A stretch of DNA of 52,411 bases from positions 1-52,411 of the forward strand of contig JALWJX010000065.1 in NCBI GenBank assembly GCA_026996895.1, given 5' to 3'. The notes below the pieces were generated by a model that saw only the letters and a list, made by a program, of their open reading frames with translations, searched no databases and was not told where the DNA came from. The stretch is from Candidatus Kapaibacterium sp. (GTDB taxonomy: Bacteria; Bacteroidota; Ignavibacteria; Kapaibacteriales; WFXC01). Shown here one piece after another: positions 19,749 through 29,072 of this stretch. Made by a program: the position numbers and the translations under genes. Within the stretch, counting starts at the first letter, position 1. Every line of letters begins with the position of its first letter.

Positions 19749-20860
19749 CACGACGACAGCAAATGTTCAACAATCCGCTGGTAAAGCCGATGCCCCCATT
19801 GCGCAAACTGCTCGAAGTACCCGGTATACCACTGACAGAGATGGATTCCTCTCTGCAGAGACTCTGCCACATCTTCAGCATCCAGTATGCCGCCGGTGCG
19901 AATCACCACAAATTCGTGTGCTGGCGGGTGCTCCCGCAGATATTCCACCGCTGCAAGGCATCGCAACAGGGACTCCTCTTTCAGCGGTCGCCCACTCACA
20001 CCGCCACCGAAGTTCTGCACAAAAAAATCATAATACCGCTGTTCACGCAGATGGATGCGTTTCCGATGGAGCAAGTAATTGGTCGACGTGTTACCAAAGT
20101 TTACCCCATCAAATCCCAGATCACAGAGCTTTGCTACAATATCCGCTACCATTGACAGCGGTACATCATTGGAGAACTTAACAACCACGGGGACAAAGCG
20201 TTTCCGTTTCCGCAGGAATTTCTCCCGGACAATTTCCAGCCGTTTCCAGACCAGATCCCAGGCTTCCCGGTCTGTTTGTGTATTTGGACAGCTTTCGTTG
20301 ATTTCCACAAAATCGATCCCGATGTTTTTAAAGAGGAACAACCCATCAACCAGCGCATCAGCAGCTTCATCAAACGCCAGCTCATCGGGCGGGGCAATGC
20401 TGATACCGCGGGGACATCCGGGCTGCGATAGAAACTGTTGCAATTGCCGAACAACATACTGATAGCCAGGATTGGGCAATCCGAGCCAATTCGACGCAGC
20501 CTGCGAACGTGGGTAGCTCAGAAAAGGCTGTACAATTCGCCCTTTGCGATTTCCCCGTCGGGGATAGAGCGTCACCGTTCCTGCCAGAAATGCGCCCGCT
20601 CCCTGCCGATAAGCGACAGAATAGCCGCGTCCGGCTTTAAACATTCCCGCTGCATTAAAAATGGGTGTCTGAAAGCGGAGTCCCCAATATTCCACTCCTG
20701 CTGCTGGAGGAGGAACGTACCGTTCTGGCTGTGCCCTTGCCAGGCGTTCCAGAAACCAGCGTCGTGTCTGTGAGTAGAACCACACGGCAAGTGCCGGCGG
20801 GATCGTTGATACCACCAGCCGCCGCACCCAGCGATCCAGTCGTGCAAGCAGGGGAAGCAT
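19748..20860 (-). CDS. pyrD: Dihydroorotate dehydrogenase-like flavoprotein with N-terminal membrane segment
   Basis: 370 residues. The family oxidises dihydroorotate to orotate in pyrimidine synthesis. The hydrophobic N-terminal helix (LVVSTIPPALAVWFY, 15-29) is of the kind that anchors the class 2, quinone-linked enzyme. The FMN barrel follows: FNAAGMFKAG with Lys75, GTVTLYPRRGN, SNWLGLPNPG, INESCPNT, VVKFSNDV, GGGVSGRPLKEES and VIRTGGI. Class 2 enzymes use Ser as catalytic base in N-x-S-S-P-N-T; here the residue is Cys191, as in class 1, and the LGLPNPG segment is also class-1-like. It is therefore an atypical or intermediate member, and its substrate should not be taken as proven. The ATG follows the arginase stop directly. 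Confidence 0.78.
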   Translation of the reverse strand: MLPLLARLDRWVRRLVVSTIPPALAVWFYSQTRRWFLERLARAQPERYVPPPAAGVEYWGLRFQTPIFNAAGMFKAGRGYSVAYRQGAGAFLAGTVTLYPRRGNRKGRIVQPFLSYPRSQAASNWLGLPNPGYQYVVRQLQQFLSQPGCPRGISIAPPDELAFDEAADALVDGLFLFKNIGIDFVEINESCPNTQTDREAWDLVWKRLEIVREKFLRKRKRFVPVVVKFSNDVPLSMVADIVAKLCDLGFDGVNFGNTSTNYLLHRKRIHLREQRYYDFFVQNFGGGVSGRPLKEESLLRCLAAVEYLREHPPAHEFVVIRTGGILDAEDVAESLQRGIHLCQWYTGYFEQFAQWGHRLYQRIVEHLLSS

Positions 20861-21766
20861 TTACAGAATCCTTGCTCCCAGGCACGATGCGACGGCTCCA
20901 ACCGCAAATTCGGCACTCTGATTATGCACGTCCAGGATAGGATTGACCTCCACCACTTCCAGCGAATGGACTTTGCGCGTCTCCGCCAGCCGTTCCATCA
21001 GAAAGTGCGCTTCTCGATAACTCAATCCCCCCGGTACTGGCGTTCCCACCCCCGGAGCAACCGAGGGATCGACGCTATCCAGATCAAAGCTGATGTGCAA
21101 AAAATCCACCCGGTTGATAAGGTAGTCAATAGCGTCCGTTGCGACTTTGAAAATGCCATCGCGATCAATTTCGTACATCGTGTAGGTACGGATTCGCAGG
21201 GTACGGATCAGCTCCTTTTCACCGGGATCAATGGAACGAATGCCAACCAGCACTACGTTTGCAGGGTCGACTTTCGGGGAAAAGTCCAGCAACTGCGTCA
21301 ATTGTGCCGCCCCATATCCGAGGGAAACCGCCAGGGGCATCCCGTGAATATTACCCGACGGAGTTGTTTCCGGCGTATTCATATCCGGATGGGCATCGAT
21401 CCAGATAACGCCGAAGGTTTTCTGATGCTCCTGACAGTATCGGGCAATGCCGGCAATAGAGCCAATACTCATCGAATGATCGCCGCCCAACACCAGCGGC
21501 ATTTTGCCGCTTTCTAACACAGTATGGACACGGTAAGCCAGCTCCTCCGTTGCTCGCGCAATTTCCGGCAAGTACCGGGCGCGAGGATCTTCAATAGCCT
21601 GCACTTCCGCCACCTGAATTGGCAAATCCCCCCAATCCTGCACCTCATACCCTAAGGCTTCCAGTCGTTCCCGGAGACCAGCAATCCGCATCGCCGATGG
21701 GCCCATATCCACCCCCCGGCGTCCAGCACCCAAATCCATCGGGAATCCCAGAACGACAATGCTCAT
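20861..21766 (-). CDS. rocF: Arginase
   Basis: 301-residue binuclear manganese hydrolase converting arginine to ornithine and urea. Metal ligands are visible in GGDHS (His97), in DAHPDMN (Asp124, His126, Asp128) and in SFDLDSVDPS. The substrate loop TPETTPSGNIHGMPLA is the arginase version rather than that of agmatinase. VEVNPILD near the C terminus is also arginase-like. It starts seven bases after accD and ends directly at the pyrD start, so it is part of one tight operon with lipid and pyrimidine genes. That context is unusual for arginine catabolism and may reflect ornithine or polyamine supply. Confidence 0.93.
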   Translation of the reverse strand: MSIVVLGFPMDLGAGRRGVDMGPSAMRIAGLRERLEALGYEVQDWGDLPIQVAEVQAIEDPRARYLPEIARATEELAYRVHTVLESGKMPLVLGGDHSMSIGSIAGIARYCQEHQKTFGVIWIDAHPDMNTPETTPSGNIHGMPLAVSLGYGAAQLTQLLDFSPKVDPANVVLVGIRSIDPGEKELIRTLRIRTYTMYEIDRDGIFKVATDAIDYLINRVDFLHISFDLDSVDPSVAPGVGTPVPGGLSYREAHFLMERLAETRKVHSLEVVEVNPILDVHNQSAEFAVGAVASCLGARIL

Positions 21767-21773
21767 CGATGCA

Positions 21774-22625
21774 TTACTGCTGTTCGTCCGATTGCTGTAG
21801 CAAGCTCAATAAGCGACTCAGGGTAGCACGCAGCTCCCTGCGGGATACAATCATATCCACAAATCCGTGTTCCAGCAGGGATTCCGCTCGCTGGAATCCT
21901 GGTGGCAACTTCCGACGAATGGTTTGTTCAATGACCCGGGGACCGGCAAAGCCAATCAGAGCACCGGGTTCCGCGATGATAACATCGCCCAACATTCCAT
22001 AGGAAGCGGTAACGCCTCCGGTGGTTGGGTGCGTCAGAACCGTGATATACGGAATCCGATGTTCTGCTAATTCTGTCAATTTTGCTGCCGTTTTCGCCAT
22101 CTGCATCAACGAAAGCGCACTTTCCTGCATTCGAGCACCGCCGGAGGCGCACACCACGATGTAGGGCACATTGCGACGAAGGGCCTCATCAGCAGCTCGA
22201 ATGAACTTCTCTCCCACCACCGAGCCCATACTGCCCCCAATGAAGCGGAAATTCATCAATCCTGCAACCACCGTTTGCCCTTCAATCTGCCCAACACCGG
22301 TCATCAATGCTTCGGAGTGTCCAATTTCCCGGTAGGCTTTGGCTAAACGATCGGTATATCGCTTGGTATCCACAAATTCCAGTGGATCCACGGAGCGAAT
22401 ATTCGCATTGGTTTCCTGAAACGTTCCCTCATCGAAGAGGATTTTCACAAATTCCTGCGGACCAATGCGGAAATGTGCGCCACACTTGGGACACGTATAC
22501 TGATGCTCCTCCAGTTGCCGCTTATAGATAATTTCGCCGCACGCTTCGCATTTTGTCCACAGTCCCTCTGGCATTTCCCGTTTTGCGGCACCCTCCTCCG
22601 AGCGCCTGCCTCGAAGAAACCACAT
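21774..22625 (-). CDS. accD: Acetyl-CoA carboxylase carboxyltransferase subunit beta
   Basis: 283 residues. AccD pairs with AccA to move the carboxyl group from carboxybiotin to acetyl-CoA, the committed step of fatty-acid synthesis. It has an N-terminal zinc ribbon (CEACG ... CPKCG), then the crotonase-fold carboxyltransferase domain with GLMNFRFIGGSMGSVVGEK, CASGGARMQE, HPTTGGVTASYG and GFAGPRVIEQT. The ATG at 22625 is preferred; further upstream the frame reads Cys/Leu-rich non-family sequence to 22679. A TATCTTTG box lies about 44 bases upstream. First gene of the accD-rocF-pyrD-rnz operon. Confidence 0.96.
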   Translation of the reverse strand: MWFLRGRRSEEGAAKREMPEGLWTKCEACGEIIYKRQLEEHQYTCPKCGAHFRIGPQEFVKILFDEGTFQETNANIRSVDPLEFVDTKRYTDRLAKAYREIGHSEALMTGVGQIEGQTVVAGLMNFRFIGGSMGSVVGEKFIRAADEALRRNVPYIVVCASGGARMQESALSLMQMAKTAAKLTELAEHRIPYITVLTHPTTGGVTASYGMLGDVIIAEPGALIGFAGPRVIEQTIRRKLPPGFQRAESLLEHGFVDMIVSRRELRATLSRLLSLLQQSDEQQ

Positions 22626-22668
22626 TCCAGCCGCCTTCCTGTTCACACACAATGTCAACGTGAAAACG

Positions 22669-22676
22669 CAAAGATA
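22669..22676 (-). promoter_or_regulatory. Bacteroidota-type -7 box of the accD operon
   Basis: On the minus strand this reads TATCTTTG, identical to the box before the threonine dehydrogenase gene, and lies about 44 bases upstream of the accD ATG. No clear -33 TTG at the expected distance. Confidence 0.4.
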
Positions 22677-22760
22677 CAAAGAACCTTGTACAGAAATGGC
22701 ACGAGAAGAGCCGGAGATCTCCCCTCAGAGATCAGCACTGCAACTACCGCTTTCGGCTGA

Positions 22761-25700
22761 TCAGGTGTTCTGCATTGCCTTTTCACGAAATGCTGCTGCC
22801 GCCTGGTGATCACCCTGCGCTTCAGCAACTTCTGCTAACCAGTGCCACGCTCGCTGATTCTGCGGATGCAATTGCACACTGAGAGACAACAACTGTCGCG
22901 CTTCATCGGGGCTTCCTGATTGAAAAAGCGCTGTGGCTGTATCCACCAACAGCGTGTCCAATCCGTAGCCCAACACTGAGCGAAACTTCCACACTTTCCA
23001 GTTATCCATCAATCGTTGCAATCGCCCCAAAGCCTCCTCCCAGTGTTGCCGACGCAACGCCTGTACAGCCCGGATGTATTCCGCATCTGGATGGTCTGGC
23101 GTTATATCCTCTACCTTTGCCAGAAACTCTTCGCACAATCGCTCTTCACCTTCCTCCAGGGACAGCCACGCCAGCCGAAGCAGCACCAGTTCCGCATACC
23201 GCACCGGCAATCCCCGCATTGTCAGTGCTGCTTCATACAACTGAATTGCCTCATCAATGGTACCCTGCTCCAATGCTTCTTCCGCCATTCCAACGGCAAT
23301 GATCGCATCTTCCCGGCTGCGCAGATACCGTCTGGCAATTCGGTGCAGATCAGTTCCAACCAATGCATCAATACGGGTCAACAGCTTCAACGTCGCTCGA
23401 TGCCACGTCCAGAACCGCCGCGCTCGCTGCGCTCCCATCACTCCCCGCAAAAATGCCTCGTGCGGTCGATCATAGAGCGTGTGCAAAATCTTCACCAGTG
23501 CTTCCTGATCCGGTTCCAGCACCCACGCAGTGCCAGTCAGCGGATGTCCATCGATGCGATCCCCAATTTCCCGGCGAACTGCGGGAATCTTCCATCCAAC
23601 GTGTTCATCTACAAAATCGTCGGTTGCTCCCCCTTCCGTAACAACGACTGCCAGCCCACACGCCATTGCTTCAAGGGTCGGCAACGAAAAGCCTTCGCCC
23701 CGATAAGGCATCACCAATGCCGTACAGGCACGATACAACTGCGCCATCTCTTCCGGTGACAGCGTCTGGTCAATGTAAAGCACTTCCGGCGCATTGGGCG
23801 TTTGCTGAAACTGCTGGATCAGTTGCTGTGCTGTCTGCCCTCGATAGAAGGAATCGCCTCCCATATCCTTGATCACCAGGACCACATCATCTGAAGCGGT
23901 AAAGGCTTTTGCATACGCAGCCAACAACACATCGATGCCTTTGCGGAAAATCGTTCCTCCAACATACAGCAATCGCAACCGCTTCTGCGTCGGCAACGGA
24001 TATGCATCTCCATACGGCGTGAATAATTGCGGATCGATCCCGTTAGGAATGACCTGTACCTGATCAAACGGCAATCCCGACCGTACCATCGCCTCCCGAG
24101 AAAATGTAGATGGAGTCCAGATTTCTACTGCTTTGGAAAAAAATTCGACAAAATCCCTGCGAAGATGAGAAAACTCCCACGGTTGCATAATCACCCATTT
24201 GCCAATCGGTGGTGCTTCTGCTTTGGGGGGCCACTGATGTCGCACCCAGACCGTTGGAACACCCTTCAACCGCTCCCAATCCACCGCTTTATTCCGCACA
24301 TCGCATCGCGCCAATTGCTCCAATGCCGGATCTCCTTCAGGTGCAAATTGATCTTGCTCGTACGGCACGACCGTCAACTCGACGCCGGGCACTTTGAGCA
24401 GATTCAAACAGTGCTGCCGGTTGATGAGTGCTAAGGAATGAGTAACAAATTGCGATCCTTCCCAGATTACGTGGAGCGCTGGCAAAGTCTCCTTTTCGTT
24501 CAGTGTCGGATCTGCCTGTTTTTCTCGCTCCTCCATCCCGTTCCCTGCGGTTGCCGTGCGAGTAGATACACGACTGGAAATCCCCTCATCGACACCTTCC
24601 GCTTCTGGATGCTGTTCGCTGCTTTCCTCGTTCTGAGAATGAGCAGCGTCGACCGGCTGCGGTACGACTTCCAGAGTAATGCGGCCGTCCGGGGTTTTCT
24701 GCCACTGAACGATGGTATAGCCACTCTCTGCTACTGCTTTGCGCAGCGCTGCTTCCGCTGATTCCGGATCCTCCGCGGATGAATGCTGTTCCAGCACTGG
24801 CTGCTGCTGCGGGTGAGCACCGACAACATCAACCCCATTCCACCACCGGGCATACGGCGGAAGCACTCCCTCCGGATCTTCCAACTCAAGGCGATGAGCA
24901 GGCTTCTGCAAAAACAAATGTTCGGCAATCACCCGCTCCGGATCCTGTCCGGCAGTCAGCCGAATCCGCTTCCCCGGCAATGGTGGCAGCGGCTGCACTC
25001 CATCGTGCACCATCTGCACAAAAGCCTTTGCGACCGTTTCAGGCGGTAACTGCACCATACACTCATTGCCACATTGCCGCTGCCAGTAGCATTCCAGACA
25101 GTCGAGCGATTCGTTGCGTACAAAAGCAAAGCCTGCATCCGGATTACCACTCAGCCACGGATTGGTCAGTCCACATATCAATAGCGTGGGTTTCTTCCAC
25201 AGATTATGCCCCACGTGGAAGAAAGCGCTGTCGATGGTCAAAAAGTGGGTACAGAAACGGCTCAGCGCCATCTGCTGCCGCAGCGAAAAACCAGCAGCGG
25301 CAGCATCCAGAATCCACGGCAATGCTTCGGACGACGGCAACGGCGCCGTACCAAAATGCAGAAACCGCGCTGCTGGAAACTGTTGATGCAACTGCTCCAG
25401 TACCTCCATCCCGTAGGGATAATTTCGCTTGTTAGGAACATTTTCTTTGTCGGAAATCAGATGGACACCCACCAGCATTGCAGGCTTTTGTCCCCACGCA
25501 TCCGTAATCTGTTGCGCCGCCCACGCTTCTTCTTCCGGCATCACCGTATACACAATCGCCTCGTACCGGAATGGAATTCCCGCCAGATTGCCAAAAATAT
25601 CCCGATAGCCAATGCCATTGTAATACTCCGGCAAACGGGCAATGATGTCGGTGTAGTCAATCACCTCATCGGCAACCACTTCCAGCGACACTGCGTCGGG

Positions 25701-28193
25701 ACTTTCAATATCCACAACCGCTACAATATCCGGATTGTGCAGAAAAATATCGCGGGTTCGCTCTTTACCGGCAACAAAAATCTGCAAATGCGGATACTGC
25801 TGTTTCAGCGTTCGCACAACACTGGTAATCGTTAATGTATCACCGAATGCATCGGTCGACTTGACCAGCACCGTCTTCGCTGCTGCATAATTTCGTTTCC
25901 AGAATCGCCGATTGAAACTGGTGATGAACGGCGACTCCGTTTTGCGTTGTGCCGTCTGTGGTGACCGAGTTTCTGCTGGCATCTGTTTCGGCACCAACTG
26001 ATTGCCCCGAATTTCAAAGCCATCTTCTGCAAAGAACTGCTCCATATCCCGCCGCACCACATCTCCCCATTTTTCAAAAAATCGTTCTCGATTGCGCCGC
26101 TCCTGCGGCGAAGCATCTGCAAAGCTGGCAACGCCCTGCTGCTCCCGCAACTTTTTGGTTACCGACTCATAGTGATACAGCACCGCTTTGGGTTGATAGA
26201 CCACCTGATACCCCTGTTGCTGCACCTTCATACAGAGATCGGCATCCTCCCAGCCAAAGACATACCCTTCGTCGAACCCACCAACCTGCTGGAACAGGTC
26301 GCGCCGAATCGCCAGACAGGCGCCGGTGACAAACTGCACAATACGCCGACGATTCACAAAAGGCGCATCGGGATCTGCCAGCAGGTAAACGTGGAACGGC
26401 TCTTCGGGACGTCCCGGCCGCGCGCCGAACACCATTCCTGCGTGCTGAATGCGGCCATTCCCATAGAGCAGTTTCGCTCCCACAATACCTACTTCTGGAT
26501 GATTCCGGAATTCTTCGAGGATCGCTTCCAGCCAGCCATCCAGCGGTTTTGTATCATTGTTCAGGAACACCAGCACTGCTCCCTTCGCCACCGCTGCTCC
26601 CTGATTATTCGCGCGGGCAAAACTTTCGTTCCGTTCATTGCGAATCAACACGATACGACCAGCCGCCGCCTCTTTCTGCAAGTATTCGGCCGTTTCCTGA
26701 TCGGAAGCATTATCCACGACAATCACTTCATACGCAACATTCCCCACCGTTTCGGGAATCGCTTCCAGACACTGCCGGGTGTAGGACAGGTTGTTGTGGA
26801 CGGGAATGATGATGGAAACGGTCGGCTGCATATCTGCTGGAGGCTGGTGTTGCCCTATTGCTCGATACCGCTCTGGAAGGAGGGTATCAATCCATTCGCA
26901 GATCGCCAAACTTTTTTCTTCCGCCGTTCGAACTTCCAAACGGTACTGTTCCCGAATTTGTACCGCCGCTTTGCGATACCGCTCCTGCTCTTGAGGATTC
27001 TGGATCAGTTGCTGGATCTGTCCCTTAAGCTCTTCTGATGACAGCGGCAACCGAATACATCCCTGTCGATAAAGTGGATTGCTGTCAATAATTTTGTCAG
27101 GATGGAACTTTTGCTCCAACAACCCTCGTTGCGGAAACAGAATGCCAGGAGTATCGACCACAAATGCTTCCCAGAGCACTGAGCCCAGATGTGGCGTTAC
27201 CAAGACATCTGCGGCTGCAATAATGTGATCCAACTGATTGGTAAACACTTTGAGCTCCTGAAGCCCTACCTTCGCAGCCGTTTTGAGGAAAAACTGTGTT
27301 ACTCGCTGTACAGTTGGTGTTTGCGTCAAGACAGGGTGAAGTTTCACGATAAACTGGGGAACAGGGTGCAATTTTTGTTGAAGTTCTGCGAACGTCTGCA
27401 AAATCTGCTGATATATTGCAATTTCTTCGAGCTTTCCTTGCACAATCGAGAATGGCAAATCAACTTCTACCCACGAACCTGCCAATGCAATCACAGGACG
27501 ATTCGGATCCAAGCCCAGTAACGTCCGCGCTTGTTCAGTGTGCAATTGCACTGGTGATGAAACATCATTCGGCGTTCCCAAACTCAGAAACTCAATGGGT
27601 TCTTTCGGACCCGACCGAAGATAATGAGCCTGCAAAATCTCTACTTCCAGAGCATTGTCGAAATTCACGAAATCGGAAAGAAAGCGAAAAGGAAGATGGG
27701 CTCCTTCGCGTAGTGCTGAGGGTCCCGGCATAATAGCGCCAAAACCGTGCTCAACATTTAGCGTAGGAATGCCCATTTGCTTCGCCACAATCGCTAAGGT
27801 TCGCTTAACCGTCCCAGAGTCTGAGGCTAACAACACTAAATCGATCGGTTGCCGCTCTACCACCTGCCGAAAGATCGATTCAATCTGCAAAGTCATTCGT
27901 GCGTGTACCTGAGCAAAATGCCGAAACCGCTCCGGTAACGAAACCGAAGGTTTTTTCAACACCTGTCCAAGGTGATCAGCAGTAAACTCCACGCACTCCT
28001 GAGTCAATCGCTCAATGTCCTCTGGAGCAATTGCAGGAATGCCCACAATATCCTCGGCAAATTCCACCAACAATTGCTGCTCCGTGAATACTTTCTCATT
28101 GCGAAAGGTAATGATGCGAAAGTATTCGGATAATATTCGAGCAAAAATTTTGTTGCGGTCTACAAATAACCCTGAAACAAAAATGGTTTTCAT
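22761..28193 (-). CDS. Giant multidomain glycosyltransferase (GT-B + GT2 + GT9 + GT4 + TPR)
   Basis: 1810 residues, no signal peptide or membrane span seen. Residues 1-455 are a GT-B-like domain resembling capsule or CDP-glycerol-type transferases (GIPTLNVEHGFGAIMPGPSA, FIVKLHPVL, ADVLVTPHLGSVLWEA). About 457-706 is a GT2 domain (VSIIIPVHNN, VVDNASD, FLNNDTKPLDGW, GWEDADLCMKV). About 769-1058 is a GT9 heptosyltransferase-like domain (KTVLVKSTDAFGDTLT, ICGLTNPWLSGN, a CxxC-x5-CxxxC cluster). An acidic, low-complexity linker spans about 1060-1235. About 1236-1597 is a GT4 domain (VIPNGIDPQLFTP, LLYVGGTIFRKGIDVLL, YRGEGFSLPTLEAMACGLAVVVTEGG). TPR-like repeats close it (1617-1810). It probably acts in the cytosol on a surface glycan or glycoprotein. 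The start overlaps the preceding gene by ATGA. Confidence 0.9.
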   Translation of the reverse strand: MKTIFVSGLFVDRNKIFARILSEYFRIITFRNEKVFTEQQLLVEFAEDIVGIPAIAPEDIERLTQECVEFTADHLGQVLKKPSVSLPERFRHFAQVHARMTLQIESIFRQVVERQPIDLVLLASDSGTVKRTLAIVAKQMGIPTLNVEHGFGAIMPGPSALREGAHLPFRFLSDFVNFDNALEVEILQAHYLRSGPKEPIEFLSLGTPNDVSSPVQLHTEQARTLLGLDPNRPVIALAGSWVEVDLPFSIVQGKLEEIAIYQQILQTFAELQQKLHPVPQFIVKLHPVLTQTPTVQRVTQFFLKTAAKVGLQELKVFTNQLDHIIAAADVLVTPHLGSVLWEAFVVDTPGILFPQRGLLEQKFHPDKIIDSNPLYRQGCIRLPLSSEELKGQIQQLIQNPQEQERYRKAAVQIREQYRLEVRTAEEKSLAICEWIDTLLPERYRAIGQHQPPADMQPTVSIIIPVHNNLSYTRQCLEAIPETVGNVAYEVIVVDNASDQETAEYLQKEAAAGRIVLIRNERNESFARANNQGAAVAKGAVLVFLNNDTKPLDGWLEAILEEFRNHPEVGIVGAKLLYGNGRIQHAGMVFGARPGRPEEPFHVYLLADPDAPFVNRRRIVQFVTGACLAIRRDLFQQVGGFDEGYVFGWEDADLCMKVQQQGYQVVYQPKAVLYHYESVTKKLREQQGVASFADASPQERRNRERFFEKWGDVVRRDMEQFFAEDGFEIRGNQLVPKQMPAETRSPQTAQRKTESPFITSFNRRFWKRNYAAAKTVLVKSTDAFGDTLTITSVVRTLKQQYPHLQIFVAGKERTRDIFLHNPDIVAVVDIESPDAVSLEVVADEVIDYTDIIARLPEYYNGIGYRDIFGNLAGIPFRYEAIVYTVMPEEEAWAAQQITDAWGQKPAMLVGVHLISDKENVPNKRNYPYGMEVLEQLHQQFPAARFLHFGTAPLPSSEALPWILDAAAAGFSLRQQMALSRFCTHFLTIDSAFFHVGHNLWKKPTLLICGLTNPWLSGNPDAGFAFVRNESLDCLECYWQRQCGNECMVQLPPETVAKAFVQMVHDGVQPLPPLPGKRIRLTAGQDPERVIAEHLFLQKPAHRLELEDPEGVLPPYARWWNGVDVVGAHPQQQPVLEQHSSAEDPESAEAALRKAVAESGYTIVQWQKTPDGRITLEVVPQPVDAAHSQNEESSEQHPEAEGVDEGISSRVSTRTATAGNGMEEREKQADPTLNEKETLPALHVIWEGSQFVTHSLALINRQHCLNLLKVPGVELTVVPYEQDQFAPEGDPALEQLARCDVRNKAVDWERLKGVPTVWVRHQWPPKAEAPPIGKWVIMQPWEFSHLRRDFVEFFSKAVEIWTPSTFSREAMVRSGLPFDQVQVIPNGIDPQLFTPYGDAYPLPTQKRLRLLYVGGTIFRKGIDVLLAAYAKAFTASDDVVLVIKDMGGDSFYRGQTAQQLIQQFQQTPNAPEVLYIDQTLSPEEMAQLYRACTALVMPYRGEGFSLPTLEAMACGLAVVVTEGGATDDFVDEHVGWKIPAVRREIGDRIDGHPLTGTAWVLEPDQEALVKILHTLYDRPHEAFLRGVMGAQRARRFWTWHRATLKLLTRIDALVGTDLHRIARRYLRSREDAIIAVGMAEEALEQGTIDEAIQLYEAALTMRGLPVRYAELVLLRLAWLSLEEGEERLCEEFLAKVEDITPDHPDAEYIRAVQALRRQHWEEALGRLQRLMDNWKVWKFRSVLGYGLDTLLVDTATALFQSGSPDEARQLLSLSVQLHPQNQRAWHWLAEVAEAQGDHQAAAAFREKAMQNT

Positions 28194-28927
28194 ACTGCTT
28201 CATCCTGAAGTTGTTGATGAAATTCCTCCAGAAGGAACTCGCTGTATTTGAACAAGTAGTCGATGTACGTGTATCGACACAATTGCGGGAACTCAATTCC
28301 CTGAATAGCATCCCGGTTGATGTCCGTATAGAGTTGCAACACTACTTGATCCAAACGTTCAATTTCCTCCAATGCTTCCTGATCGTAGGGATCAATGGCC
28401 TGTTGAATCAACTCCGAATCAAACTGCTGCCGTGCAAAACATACCGGACAGTAGTGTTCAGAGTATACCAACCAGGTTCGGTTCAGCACAAAGGAATACG
28501 AGGCGTGACAAGCAGAACATTCCAGGGCAAAATCGTACAGTCCTCCCCACTCTGCAAGTGCCTCGAAACCCTGTACGGTGACAGGATATAGAGGATCAAT
28601 CCGTTGATTCCGATAGTGCCGTACCCATTCTGCCGTAGAAGCAATGCGTTCAATGTCAATTGCTAAACTCCCACCGGCAAGATACAACCGAATGAGGCTT
28701 TCAGGCTCAAAATATTCGAGTACATCCACCTCCTGAGACTGAACCAACTGATAAAACCGCTCAGCTTCCTTCGGCTGGTCATTGAGCAACAACACCTTCG
28801 CTGCTTCTGCAAGTACCGTTGGATGATTTCCCAAATGTTTCGTTAGTTGCTGCACAAGTTGCCACGCCTCCGTGAGCTTCCGCTGCTTCCGCAAGGCAAC
28901 AAGGGTCGATATCGATACGGTTTCCAT
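28190..28927 (-). CDS. Helical-repeat protein with zinc-ribbon-like Cys pairs, coupled to the giant glycosyltransferase
   Basis: 245 residues, not assignable to a named family. Residues about 1-90 are TPR-like helices (TLVALRKQRKLTEAWQLVQQL, VLAEAAKVLLLNDQPKEAERFYQLV). The middle holds two Cys pairs, CSAC and CPVC, about 23 residues apart around a hydrophobic stretch, which suggests a zinc ribbon. The C terminus is acidic and helical (YDQEALEEIERLDQVVLQLY, YLFKYSEFLLEEFHQQL). The ATG at 28927 is chosen over an upstream open frame of unlikely composition. The stop and the glycosyltransferase start share ATGA, so the two are likely translated together and the product may be an adaptor or regulator of that enzyme. 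Confidence 0.7.
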   Translation of the reverse strand: METVSISTLVALRKQRKLTEAWQLVQQLTKHLGNHPTVLAEAAKVLLLNDQPKEAERFYQLVQSQEVDVLEYFEPESLIRLYLAGGSLAIDIERIASTAEWVRHYRNQRIDPLYPVTVQGFEALAEWGGLYDFALECSACHASYSFVLNRTWLVYSEHYCPVCFARQQFDSELIQQAIDPYDQEALEEIERLDQVVLQLYTDINRDAIQGIEFPQLCRYTYIDYLFKYSEFLLEEFHQQLQDEAV

Positions 28928-29072
28928 TGGAAATTCTCTACTTTTGTGCCTTTCCCTATTATCGATCAATTCCGCAGAAACTTGTTCCTCTTGCCCCCGG
29001 ATTATGGCGAAATTGTCCGCTCTCCAGCGTGCGCGAGCGGAAAATAGCTGCAAGTTGGTAGCAGCCTCGTTT

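Noticed and set aside
22716-22733. GATCTC / GAGATC hairpin after the giant glycosyltransferase
   Set aside because: Only six base pairs and no U-tract on the minus strand; too weak to call a terminator.
26172-27038. 288-codon plus-strand frame opposite the giant glycosyltransferase
   Set aside because: Shadow of the GT2 module; composition is His/Arg/Phe-rich and no start signal is present.
28939-28946. TACTTTTG, a TAnnTTTG match on the plus strand
   Set aside because: No plus-strand gene follows within reasonable distance.
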